Source: Myxococcota bacterium (lineage in GTDB: Bacteria; Myxococcota_A; UBA796; JAJRTE01). Taken from it: 40,560 nt of DNA. The position numbers were made by a program, and so were the translations under genes. This document shows positions 5,785-13,705 of this stretch, one piece after another. The notes under the pieces are model-generated. The model saw only the letters and a program-made list of their open reading frames with translations. It ran no database searches and had not been told where the DNA came from. The stretch lies in the NCBI GenBank assembly GCA_024278455.1, contig JAJRTE010000077.1, forward strand, positions 1 to 40,560, written 5' to 3'. Every line of letters begins with the position of its first letter. Position 1 is the first letter of the stretch.

Positions 5785-8700
5785 AGGTATACCTCGCGGT
5801 CCAGGTCGTCGCAATCGTAGTCACCCGGGTCCAGCCCGGGCGGGCCGTCGTGGATGCTTCCTGGCCAGAAATAGTCGGGAAAGCCGTCCCGGTCCCGGTC
5901 CCACGCGGCACCGGACGACCCGCCGAACATGCCGAGATCGGAGCGGGAACCGTCCTCGTCCTGGACCGTCGGATCCCCGCTGTTGACCGCCGGAGACGCC
6001 AGCGAAAGGTGCAGGTCGACAGGCAGCCCTTCGCTCGAGTAGTCGAGGAAGGCGGGTTCCGTTTGCAGGTTGGTGGCGTCGAGCACGACTCCCACGACGC
6101 CGCTGCCGTCCGGGTTGTAGAACAGGGAGTATTGAAGCGTGACAGCTTCGGCCCCGACGCGTATCAGGTTGGCCGGCTCGTTGTAGGCTGCGATACCGTT
6201 CACAACGGCGAGAGCCGCGTCCCAGACCAGGACGGCGGCGCCGGAATTGGCGACATTGCCCACGGCCACGACGTTGGTCCAGGTCGCCGTGCCGCTCTCC
6301 AGGGACACTGCGCCTCCGTTCGGGCCCGAGTTGCCCGCGAAAACCCCCCCGGCCAGGTCCAGGGACCCATCGGCGAGCACCAGGCCGCCGCCCGTCGTGC
6401 CCGCGACGTTGCCCTCGAGATCCAGGTTTCGGGCCTCCAACGCTGTCCCGGCTCCCTCGAGCGACAGTCCACCGCCCCGGTCGGCCTGGTTGCCCTCGAT
6501 CGACACGTTCTCCCAGACCATGTCCGGGGACGAGGACAGATGGCCCCCACCGCCGGCCCCCACCGCCGAATTGCTCTCCATCCCCACGTCGTCGAGGATG
6601 AGTGCTCGAGCGCTCGAGGCGCAAATGGCACCACCATCCCCGCCCGCGTCGTTGGAAGACAGGGTGACCATGGACAGGGTGAGCGACGCGCCGCTCGCCC
6701 AAAGGCCTCCACCGTCGTCGCCGGCGGTGTTCCCGGACACCGTCGTGGTCTCGAACACGACCGTGGCATGGTCCTCGAGGCCAACCGCGCCCCCGTTGCC
6801 GGCAGCGGCGTTCCCATCGAACGTGCCGTCCGTGATGTCCACGCTCGAGTAGAGGGTGATGAACACGCCACCCCCGTTGCGACTGGCGCTGTTGCTCGAG
6901 ACCGACGGGCGAACGATGGCCGGCGGGGAGGTGACGCAATAGGACAGGAACAGGCCACCGCCATCCCGCCCGGCGATGTTGTTTTCCGCCTCGATGTCGC
7001 TGAATGCCGTGCTGGCGCCGGGCCCATACAGGAAGAGCCCTCCCCCATCTCCCGCAGCCTCGTTGCTCGACAATGCCACCGAGGCGAGGGCGGTCTCGCC
7101 CGCACTGTCCAGCGCGAGCCCGCCGCCGTCGGTGCCGGCCTGGTTGCCTTCCACGGTCCCGCCTGTCATGGCCAGGAGGTCGTGCTGGTAGAAGTAGGCC
7201 CCACCACCCCGATCGGCAGCGGTGTTGTCCGCGATCGCCACGGTATCGGTCGAGACGGAGCCGCGCACGACCGCCATTCCCCCGCCGTCGTCGCCAGAAG
7301 TGTTGCCGCCAATCGCCAGGTTGCTCAATTCCAGCGTGGTTTCGTACAGATAGAGACCGCCGCCCCGGCTCGTTGCGTCGTTGCTCGAGATGTCTCCACC
7401 TGCCAACGAAGCGTCGACATCCTCGAGGTACAGGCCACCGCCCTCCCCTTCGGTATCGTTGCCGGCGACGTGGAGGTTGGTAGCGGTGAGGGTGGTCTGG
7501 TAGGCATAAATGCCCCCTGCCTTCGGCGACGACCAGGCCGACCCCTCGGGCACGACGACGCGGTTCTGTTCGACCGCGACGTCTTGCAGCGATATCCCGG
7601 AAGCTCTCAAGGACAGGCCGCCGCCGAACGCCGACGCCGTGTTGTCCTGGAACGTGCTGGAGGTGACAGCGACGACACTCTCGACGGCCTCGAAGGCCCC
7701 ACCGAACCCGGCGCTGTTGGCGGTCACAGCGATGTCCTCGAGCACCACGTCCGACTGGTAGCAATACAGGCCGCCGCCATATTCCGCAATGTTGTCCCGG
7801 ACGGTGGTGTTGGTGATGGTCGCCACGGCGCCGATGAGGGTGACTCCGCCCCCCCGTCCCTCGCTGTAGCCCCCCTCGACGATGAACCTGTCCAGGTCGA
7901 GGACCCCGCCCAGCACGGTCAACGCCGTGCCTCCGCTTGCACTGAGGATCGGCTCCGTGTCCGCCTCCGCCGGCCGCAGCACGACCTGCTTGCCGCCGAT
8001 GATCAGCGATTCCTCGACAGTGGTCCGGGACACCACGACCGTTCCCCCGGCGCGGATGGCGTCGATGGCGTCCTGTACCGCGCCGAAGTCGCCAGGCACC
8101 TGGGCCGCCACCGGAGCGCCGCCACCGGGACGATCGTACCAGTCGAGCGGAGAAGACCCCTGCGCGTATTCGATGCCGTCGCCTTCGCCGTCGCCGTCGG
8201 TGTCCGGGTCGTCCGGAAGGGAGCCGCCCAGGAACTCGACGAGGTTCGTCGCGCCGTCGGCGTCCGGGTCCCCGTCCGGGTCCTCGACCGTGGGATCGAG
8301 ACCGTGGGCGAGTTCCCACCCGTCATACATGCCGTCGCCGTCCGTGTCGGAGTAGTAGGAAAAATCAGCTTCCGGACCGCCGTAGGCGCCGATGTCCGAC
8401 CGGGACCCGTCCGGGTCGGTGAGGTCTGGGTCCCCGGCATCGATGAGGCTCGTACCCGGAGGCAGGTGGAAGTCGTCGTTGCTCGAGTCCCTGTCGTTGG
8501 AGGACCGCAGAAACGCCGGAGACACCTCGAGGACCGTCTCGTCCAATGTCTCGAGGTCGTGGGCCGACCCGATGTCGTTGTGGATGACGGAGTACCGGAT
8601 TTCCGGTGACGAACCGCCCGAAACGACCAGGTCCTGGTGCCAGTTCTCGGCGATGATGCTGTTGGTGATGGCCGGCGACGCTCCGTACATCGACAGCCCG

Positions 8701-10136
8701 CCGCCGGTGAGATGGGCCAGGTTGTAGACGATGGTGACGTTGGTGAACGCGGGGCTCGCACTGAACAGTTTCGCCGCGCCGCCGTCCTCCTCGGCCTCGT
8801 TGCCGGTGAAAACGACGTTGCGGAACGTGGGCGACCCCAGGTTGACATAGACGCCCGCTCCGCGCACGGCGCTGTTGTCCGAGATCGCGCAGTTGCGGAT
8901 GGTCGGCGACGAGTCGTCGAAGTAGGCGCCTCCGCCGTAGTCTCCCTGCCCGTCGCGGATGGTGAAGCCGTCGAGCACGGTGTCCGCCGCTTCGCCGGTG
9001 TCGAATACCAGGACACGACCCTTCCATTGCGCCGAAAGAATCGTCGAACCCGGGCCGTGGGTGGATGCCACGACGACCGGTTTGCCCTCGAACGTCACGT
9101 CATGCTCGAGGTAGGTCCCAGGGCCGACCCAGATGGTCTGGCCATCCGTGGCCGCATCGATGGCGGCCTGGATGCTCGGCGCCGAATCGGGGCCGAAACC
9201 GACGTGGGGGTCCGCGCCGTCCGTGCCGCCACAATCGGCGTCCACGCCGCCGACTGCATCTACCGCGCCGGGATGGACCGCGGCGTCCGTATCGTCGCAG
9301 TCACCCCGGCTGAACACCAACGCCCACCTGCCGTCCACCGCGCGACACGCTGTCCCGGGTTGGCCGCCCGGCCCGGCCGCGAAACCGTCGCCATCCTGGT
9401 CGTTCGTGGTTTCATCCGCCGCGCCGTCACAGTCGTTGTCGGCACCGTCGCACTGCTCCACGGCCCCGGGGTAGGTCGCCGGGTCCTGGTCATCGCAATC
9501 GCCGGCGCACGAGACGACCCCGTCGCCGTCCTGGTCGAAAGACTCGTCCACCAGGTCGTCACAATCGTTGTCCAGGCCGTCACAGGCTTCGACGACACCG
9601 GGGTGGACATCGGGATCGCTGTCGTCACAGTCGCCACCGCACACGGTCACGCCGTCGCCGTCGCCGTCGAACCCCTCATCCGTTTCCCGGTCGCAATCGT
9701 TGTCCCGCCCGTCGCATGTCTCCTCGGCGCCCGGGAAGATACCGCTGTCCGTATCGTCGCAATCTCCCTGGCAGGTGGTGAATCCGTCCTCGTCGGTGTC
9801 GAACCCCTCGTCCACGGAGCCGTCGCAGTCGTTGTCCTTGTCGTCGCACACCTCGTCGGCCCCCGGAAAGGTGTTGCTGTCATTGTCGTCGCAGTCGCCT
9901 CCGCCGTCGCTCCACCCGTCGTGGTCGTCGTCGATGCAGACATCTGCGGTGGCGCAGCCTTCATCGGCGCAATCGACGAGGCCATCGAGATTGTTGTCCA
10001 CGCCGTCGTCGCACTCGCCGGGCTCGTCGCCCTCGTCCCGCGGCGTGTTGACGAGCACCGTCTGGGTGCAGCTCGAGGCGAACGCGAGGCCCGCGAGCAG
10101 CATCCACAGGGCACGCCTGCGAAGCACGGGTAGCAT
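5775..10136 (-). CDS. Giant surface lipoprotein: MopE metal-binding repeats plus beta-helix
   Basis: This 1453-residue protein starts at ATG 10136 (GGGGGGG upstream) with a signal peptide ending ASSC (Cys23), a probable lipid anchor. Residues about 35-300 hold four full and two degenerate MopE-type repeats of the form DCDDxD...PGA.E.CDG.DNDCDG..DE, each followed by DxDGDG. These are putative metal-binding units. Next come a first right-handed beta-helix block and an Asp-rich calcium-binding-like spacer (DTDGDGMYDGWE...DTDGDGEGDG). A long second block of about 20 GGG-containing turns follows, with N-x-A-xx-GGG periodicity like polymorphic outer membrane protein repeats. The end returns to a DYDCDD motif and Cys. 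Surface adhesion, metal scavenging or glycan binding are plausible, none proven. The SGNH hydrolase gene overlaps its 3' end. Confidence 0.88.
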   Translation of the reverse strand: MLPVLRRRALWMLLAGLAFASSCTQTVLVNTPRDEGDEPGECDDGVDNNLDGLVDCADEGCATADVCIDDDHDGWSDGGGDCDDNDSNTFPGADEVCDDKDNDCDGSVDEGFDTDEDGFTTCQGDCDDTDSGIFPGAEETCDGRDNDCDRETDEGFDGDGDGVTVCGGDCDDSDPDVHPGVVEACDGLDNDCDDLVDESFDQDGDGVVSCAGDCDDQDPATYPGAVEQCDGADNDCDGAADETTNDQDGDGFAAGPGGQPGTACRAVDGRWALVFSRGDCDDTDAAVHPGAVDAVGGVDADCGGTDGADPHVGFGPDSAPSIQAAIDAATDGQTIWVGPGTYLEHDVTFEGKPVVVASTHGPGSTILSAQWKGRVLVFDTGEAADTVLDGFTIRDGQGDYGGGAYFDDSSPTIRNCAISDNSAVRGAGVYVNLGSPTFRNVVFTGNEAEEDGGAAKLFSASPAFTNVTIVYNLAHLTGGGLSMYGASPAITNSIIAENWHQDLVVSGGSSPEIRYSVIHNDIGSAHDLETLDETVLEVSPAFLRSSNDRDSSNDDFHLPPGTSLIDAGDPDLTDPDGSRSDIGAYGGPEADFSYYSDTDGDGMYDGWELAHGLDPTVEDPDGDPDADGATNLVEFLGGSLPDDPDTDGDGEGDGIEYAQGSSPLDWYDRPGGGAPVAAQVPGDFGAVQDAIDAIRAGGTVVVSRTTVEESLIIGGKQVVLRPAEADTEPILSASGGTALTVLGGVLDLDRFIVEGGYSEGRGGGVTLIGAVATITNTTVRDNIAEYGGGLYCYQSDVVLEDIAVTANSAGFGGAFEAVESVVAVTSSTFQDNTASAFGGGLSLRASGISLQDVAVEQNRVVVPEGSAWSSPKAGGIYAYQTTLTATNLHVAGNDTEGEGGGLYLEDVDASLAGGDISSNDATSRGGGLYLYETTLELSNLAIGGNTSGDDGGGMAVVRGSVSTDTVAIADNTAADRGGGAYFYQHDLLAMTGGTVEGNQAGTDGGGLALDSAGETALASVALSSNEAAGDGGGLFLYGPGASTAFSDIEAENNIAGRDGGGLFLSYCVTSPPAIVRPSVSSNSASRNGGGVFITLYSSVDITDGTFDGNAAAGNGGAVGLEDHATVVFETTTVSGNTAGDDGGGLWASGASLTLSMVTLSSNDAGGDGGAICASSARALILDDVGMESNSAVGAGGGGHLSSSPDMVWENVSIEGNQADRGGGLSLEGAGTALEARNLDLEGNVAGTTGGGLVLADGSLDLAGGVFAGNSGPNGGAVSLESGTATWTNVVAVGNVANSGAAVLVWDAALAVVNGIAAYNEPANLIRVGAEAVTLQYSLFYNPDGSGVVGVVLDATNLQTEPAFLDYSSEGLPVDLHLSLASPAVNSGDPTVQDEDGSRSDLGMFGGSSGAAWDRDRDGFPDYFWPGSIHDGPPGLDPGDYDCDDLDREVYLCP

Positions 10137-10284
10137 GTCCCCCCCCTGCCCCATGACCCTCTTGTTCATCCAGCACGTGAGCATGTTCATCTGAAACCCA
10201 TTCCTGCTCCTGTTCCACGCATGCACCAGAGCCGCCCTGGTCCCCGGCCGTTGCCGGTTGCGAACCCGTTCGGCCCACGCACAC

Positions 10285-10311
10285 AGTATAACACCGGAAT
10301 CGACTTGCCAA
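10285..10311 (-). promoter_or_regulatory. Candidate promoter for the MopE/beta-helix operon
   Basis: On the minus strand TTGGCA (10306-10311) and TATACT (10285-10290) are separated by 15 bases, shorter than the usual 17. The site is about 150 bases before ATG 10136. The 413-base gap 10137-10549 holds this, the divergent osmC promoter and no gene that I can see. Confidence 0.3.
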
Positions 10312-10425
10312 CATGCTTCTGTTTTCCGGCCCCCGCTGAAACTGCTTCGGAATCGGTTCCGCGCCGTCCCAGCCCGGACCCGCGGACACCTCCGCCGCTT
10401 GATACTCCGGACTCTGTCCTTATTA

Positions 10426-10454
10426 TTGTTCCGATTTGCCACCCCTGCTATCCT
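10426..10454 (+). promoter_or_regulatory. Candidate sigma70 promoter for osmC
   Basis: TTGTTC (10426-10431), a 17-base spacer and TATCCT (10449-10454) lie about 95 bases before the osmC start. This local AT-rich patch is unusual for the window. Confidence 0.45.
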
Positions 10455-10549
10455 CGAGAGGCGATGATCGCCGCCGATCGGGACGCATTTCGCCGGGGTC
10501 AGGCTCCCTCGAGCAGGCCTCGAGACACCCACACCACAGGAGGCAACGA

Positions 10550-10978
10550 ATGGGCTCCAAGATCACGTCGACCCTGACCCACATGGACGGCCTGGCTTTC
10601 AACGTCGAGCTAGGAGGCCACACGTTCGTCATCGATAGCCCCAATCCCAAGTTCGGCGGCAAGGACCGGGGGCCGTCGCCCAAGTCCTTGATCCTCCCGG
10701 CGCTCGGCGGGTGTACCGGCATGGACGTGGCATCCATTCTCCAGAAGATGCGCGTGCCCTTCACCGGGCTCGAGGTCACGGTGGAGGCCGAAACAAATGA
10801 CCAGCACCCGGTCTACTACACCGAACTGCGCATCACCTACACGGTGCGGGGCAAGGGTATCGACCGCAAGAAGGTGGAACGCGCCGTGGAGCTGTCCCGC
10901 ACCACCTACTGCGGCGTCAGCTTCATGCTCGAGCCGCGATCGAAGATAACACACGAGATCGTGATCGAGGAGGCGTGA
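10550..10978 (+). CDS. OsmC family protein (peroxiredoxin-like)
   Basis: This 142-residue protein matches the OsmC/Ohr fold in length and motifs. It has a beta-rich N-terminus, then SPKSLILPALGGCTGMDV with Cys55 at the start of the long central helix. The second redox Cys is at 121 (TTYCGVSFML). The two cysteines of the thiol-dependent peroxidase pair are both present, so reduction of organic hydroperoxides in the cytoplasm is likely. YhfA/OsmC-like subfamilies are hard to separate by eye, so no symbol is given. ATG 10550 has a strong AGGAGG 6 bases upstream. A 7-base-arm hairpin (10982-11004) follows the stop but lacks a T-run. Confidence 0.9.
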   Translation: MGSKITSTLTHMDGLAFNVELGGHTFVIDSPNPKFGGKDRGPSPKSLILPALGGCTGMDVASILQKMRVPFTGLEVTVEAETNDQHPVYYTELRITYTVRGKGIDRKKVERAVELSRTTYCGVSFMLEPRSKITHEIVIEEA

Positions 10979-11016
10979 GCCGGCGCCCCGACCTGCCGGG
11001 CGCCTCCACTTCTCCG

Positions 11017-11045
11017 TTGACAGGGCTCGAGCGTCCTGCTAACCT
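11017..11045 (+). promoter_or_regulatory. Candidate sigma70 promoter for lipoprotein gene
   Basis: A consensus -35 TTGACA (11017-11022), 17 bases, then TAACCT (11040-11045). It lies 68 bases before ATG 11114. The spacer contains a CTCGAG. Confidence 0.5.
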
Positions 11046-11113
11046 GGGTTCCTTCAGATGGGTCTTCGCGTTGCCATCGCACGACAACCGCTGGTACCTT
11101 CGGAGGGTATTCG

Positions 11114-11665
11114 ATGACACGAACACGCGCCTGGCCCCTGCCGGTCCTGTGGGTCGCGGCCGCCGCAGCGTTGGGTACGGGGTGCGGGGGAGGTGGGCAG
11201 TCCAGCGACCCCGTGGCCGTTGCGGTAGTTCAGTACAAGTCGGCCGTGGAGCCGGTGCTCCAGAAAAGCGAGGAGGTCTCCAAGATCTTTGTCCAGATCG
11301 TCCTGGAGGACAAGGGGAAGCCAGATCCGGACCGGGCCGCGAAGCGCATCGAGACGGAAGTCATTCCTCGAGCGAAGACCTTCTACGATGACGTGAGCGC
11401 TATCAAGCCAAGCGATCCCAACATAGCGGAAATCCACAAGTTCCTCGTTCAGGTCGCAAAGCTTCGGCTCGAGGGCTACCAGTCCGTGATCAAGGGTTAC
11501 TCGGAGAACGACCTGGAACTGTTCACCGAAGGCAAGAAGATGATAACGGAGAGCAAGATCCAGGAGAACACGTTCATCGATCGGGCGGGGCAGTTCATGC
11601 GCGCATACGGCCAGAAGCTCGTCTACTTCGCCCCGGGCTCCCAGGACACGATGTTCAGCCAGTAG
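11114..11665 (+). CDS. Small helical lipoprotein of unknown function
   Basis: This 183-residue protein has a clear lipoprotein signal: Arg-containing N-terminus, hydrophobic core and LGTGC with Cys24, followed by a Gly-rich linker. The mature part is predicted to be mainly helical and charged (for example KSAVEPVLQKSEEVSK and a LRLEGYQSVIKGY segment), like a periplasmic four-helix bundle. I do not recognise a named family. ATG 11114 has GGAGGG at the right distance, and a near-consensus promoter lies upstream, so it is probably a single-gene unit. A T-run at 11689-11694 after the stop follows a short GC hairpin and may end its transcript before the tRNA promoter. Confidence 0.75.
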   Translation: MTRTRAWPLPVLWVAAAAALGTGCGGGGQSSDPVAVAVVQYKSAVEPVLQKSEEVSKIFVQIVLEDKGKPDPDRAAKRIETEVIPRAKTFYDDVSAIKPSDPNIAEIHKFLVQVAKLRLEGYQSVIKGYSENDLELFTEGKKMITESKIQENTFIDRAGQFMRAYGQKLVYFAPGSQDTMFSQ

Positions 11666-11698
11666 CGCGCCGGTGGGCGCCGAGATCGTTTTTTCTTG

Positions 11699-11727
11699 TT
11701 GACGTCCAGGTTCCGTCCCGCTATAGT
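11699..11727 (+). promoter_or_regulatory. Promoter of the tRNA-Gln/tRNA-Glu unit
   Basis: TTGACG (11699-11704), a 17-base spacer and TATAGT (11722-11727) end 18 bases before the first tRNA nucleotide. This is the spacing expected of a stable-RNA promoter. Confidence 0.7.
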
Positions 11728-11745
11728 AGTCGGCGCTTTCCGTGC

Positions 11746-11821
11746 TGAGGAGTGGTCGAATTGGCAAGACGTCTGGCTCTGAACCAGAAGATTCCAGGTT
11801 CGAGTCCTGGCTCCTCAGCCA
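11746..11821 (+). tRNA. tRNA-Gln (anticodon CUG)
   Basis: A full 76-base cloverleaf. The acceptor stem is TGAGGAG/CTCCTCA with discriminator G and an encoded CCA (11819-11821). The anticodon stem TCTGG/CCAGA encloses loop CTCTGAA, giving anticodon CUG, and GGTTCGAGTCC forms the T-arm. The U1 start is typical of tRNA-Gln. It lies five bases before tRNA-Glu and shares its promoter. Confidence 0.95.
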
Positions 11822-11826
11822 TCTCC

Positions 11827-11898
11827 GGTCCCATCGTCTAGTGGTTAGGACACCGCCCTCTCACGGCGGCGGCGGGGGTTCGAGTCCCCCTGGGACCA
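11827..11898 (+). tRNA. tRNA-Glu (anticodon CUC)
   Basis: A 72-base cloverleaf. The acceptor stem is GGTCCCA/TGGGACC with discriminator A. The anticodon stem CCGCC/GGCGG has loop CTCTCAC, giving anticodon CUC. The T-arm is GGGGGTTCGAGTCCCCC. CCA is not encoded here, unlike the neighbouring tRNA-Gln, so it must be added by the CCA-adding enzyme. Confidence 0.95.
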
Positions 11899-11903
11899 TT
11901 CGA

Positions 11904-11928
11904 GCCACGCAGTAGTGCGTGGCTTTTT
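11904..11928 (+). terminator. Rho-independent terminator of the tRNA unit
   Basis: Perfect 7-base arms GCCACGC (11904-11910) and GCGTGGC (11917-11923) with a 6-base loop, followed directly by TTTTT. It begins six bases after tRNA-Glu. It is the cleanest intrinsic terminator in the window. Confidence 0.9.
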
Positions 11929-12055
11929 CTTTGCCCGCTCCGCGAACATTGCCGATCCACGGGGGGCGACGCGACCGCCAGGGCACACCCATCCACCCCG
12001 GCCTCGTTCAGAGGCTGCGCCGGGACACGAACCGTCGGCGACCTGGAAGGAGCGC

Positions 12056-13087
12056 CTAGCGCAACAGGGCGCTGACCGACCTCCGGCGGTTGATGTTGTA
12101 GATGACCTGGGCGAAAAGAGGCGCGACCGATACTTCCAGGTACCAGGGGGTGTCATCGATGAACGTTTGCCCCCGGTGAACAGCGTCCGTGCCCAGGACG
12201 AGCTTGAAGATACCCCGCTCGTAGGCAGCCTGGAGGCGCTCCACCGCTTCCCCATTGAAGAACGGAAGGCTGCATCCAAGGTAGACGTCATCGGCGCCCT
12301 TGTCCTTGCAGATGGCGGCCGCCTCGATGATCGACCCTCCGGTCGCAATCATGTCGTCCATGATCAGCACGTCCCGCCCGGCCACGTCGCCCACCAGCCG
12401 GCTCTGCTTGATCACGCCCGGGCGCGAGTAGTCTCGCTCCTTGTCGCAAATCGCCAACGTGCACGAAAGCCGCCGGGACAGGAACCGTGCCCGCTCCGCA
12501 CTCCCCACGTCCGGCGAAACCACGGTCAGGTTGTCCAGCCTCGGGTGGATGGCTCGGAAACGAGCCAGCAGCACCTTGGTCGCATGCAGATTGTCCAGGG
12601 AGGCATGCTCGAAAAACCCGGCAATCGCCTCGGAGTGGATGTCGAGCGTTATCACATGGCTCGCCCCACTTATCTCGAGGAAACGGCAGACCTGCTTGGC
12701 CGTGATGCTCTCGCGGGCCTTCTTGCGCTCCTGCCTCGCGTAAGGAAACTGCGGCAACACCGCGGTCACACGGTCCGCGTCACAGTGGAACGCCGCGTTG
12801 ACACAGGTGAGCAACGCCATCAAGTTGTCGTTGACCGACTGGGGCGACAGCGGGTCATCTACACACTGGATGACGTAGACGTCGTCGCCCCGCAGGGACT
12901 CGTTGATGACCGTCTTGACTTCCCCGTTCGGGAACACCACCTCGGTCACATCCGTCAGCCCGAAGCAGGACGCACCGAGCCGTCCCTCCTCGTTGCCGAC
13001 GATCTCTTCCAGTGCCCTCATGACGCGAAGGGCGAACGTCTTGCCCGAGTTGCACGCCAGGACGCGCAACCGACCTCGATTCTCCAT
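12056..13087 (-). CDS. prs: Ribose-phosphate pyrophosphokinase (PRPP synthase)
   Basis: This 343-residue enzyme makes phosphoribosyl pyrophosphate from ribose-5-phosphate and ATP for purine, pyrimidine, His, Trp and NAD synthesis. Family features are present: an N-terminal phosphoribosyltransferase-like domain with FPNGE, the catalytic-loop segment PYARQERKKARESI, VITLDIHS, VVSPDVGSAERA, and the PRPP/ribose-phosphate-binding loop DVLIMDDMIATGGSI. It is slightly longer than the common 310-320 residues, with extra sequence at both ends, and shows small substitutions (ERK for DRK, ATGG for DTGG) seen in divergent members. ATG 13087 has AGAAGGAGGGG upstream. It is transcribed alone toward the tRNA unit. 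Confidence 0.93.
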   Translation of the reverse strand: MENRGRLRVLACNSGKTFALRVMRALEEIVGNEEGRLGASCFGLTDVTEVVFPNGEVKTVINESLRGDDVYVIQCVDDPLSPQSVNDNLMALLTCVNAAFHCDADRVTAVLPQFPYARQERKKARESITAKQVCRFLEISGASHVITLDIHSEAIAGFFEHASLDNLHATKVLLARFRAIHPRLDNLTVVSPDVGSAERARFLSRRLSCTLAICDKERDYSRPGVIKQSRLVGDVAGRDVLIMDDMIATGGSIIEAAAICKDKGADDVYLGCSLPFFNGEAVERLQAAYERGIFKLVLGTDAVHRGQTFIDDTPWYLEVSVAPLFAQVIYNINRRRSVSALLR

Positions 13088-13143
13088 GCCGATCCCCTCC
13101 TTCTGGGCCCTGTGTCGTGCTGGACAGATGTTCCATGCTTCCG

Positions 13144-13170
13144 TTTATATCACCTGCGCGCCGTTGTCAA
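13144..13170 (-). promoter_or_regulatory. Candidate promoter of prs
   Basis: On the minus strand TTGACA (13165-13170) and TATAAA (13144-13149) are separated by 15 bases. They lie about 57 bases before the prs start. Both boxes are close to consensus although the spacer is short. The site overlaps the end of the open frame at 13145-13705. Confidence 0.4.
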
Positions 13171-13705
13171 TCCGCCAGCGCAGGAACGGTTCGATGCGCT
13201 GTCCTTCCCCCAGCAATCCAAGGCAGGCGGTTTCCGGTGCGCATCGCCGGTGCGCCGCCCGACATGCACCGAGAGGGTCCAACGGCCGTCCAGGTTGGTG
13301 CAGACAACGACACAGAACGCGGGAGGGCCCACAAGTGCCATTGGCAGCATTGCCGTCCATATCCTGCGGCTCGACGAGCGTGCTGACCATCGATCCTGAT
13401 GTGTCCCGGATCTCCGTGCGAATCCCGACGGCAACCTGGGTGGCATCGACGCGGCTGTCGAGGTGGTAGGTCAGGGTCACGTCTTCCAGTCCGCCTTCGG
13501 CGATCTCGGGGGTAGCGGTGCGCGTACAGGCGAGGTGCAGGAGTTGAAAAGCGTCCATGGCCAGGGAAAGCCAGGTGGTATCCACACCCCCGGTTGCACC
13601 CTGACGCCGTTCCGCCCGCACCGCGCTGGATGGCCTCCACTCCGAGCTGCCCAGGGGTGTCCCGTCCCAGGTCCGGACCCAGACCTCGGCGTCGTCTCGC
13701 CTGGC
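13145..13705 (-). pseudogene. Coding-like remnant directly after the metalloprotease stop
   Basis: The frame of the protease gene stays open for 186 codons after its TAG (13706-13708). The translation looks protein-like: EVWVRTWDGTPLGSSEW, then VTLTYHLDSRVDATQVAVGI, then DMDGNAANGTCG. After about 13310 this frame becomes poor. The next frame instead reads CTNLDGRWTLSVHVGR and ends at 13150, which suggests a frameshift. The only internal starts are GTG 13621 and ATG 13558, neither with a convincing ribosome-binding site. It may be the decayed C-terminal part of an exported beta-rich protein, or an extra domain cut off when the stop arose. No known family is recognised. Confidence 0.35.

Noticed and set aside
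5694-8609. Plus-strand open frame of about 970 codons
   Set aside because: It is the antisense of the MopE/beta-helix gene. Regular Gly/Asp-rich codons leave the opposite frames open. The translation has no domain signature and is Arg/Val-rich.
10982-11004. Intrinsic terminator after osmC
   Set aside because: The 7-base-arm hairpin is present but no T-run follows, so it is mentioned only with the gene.
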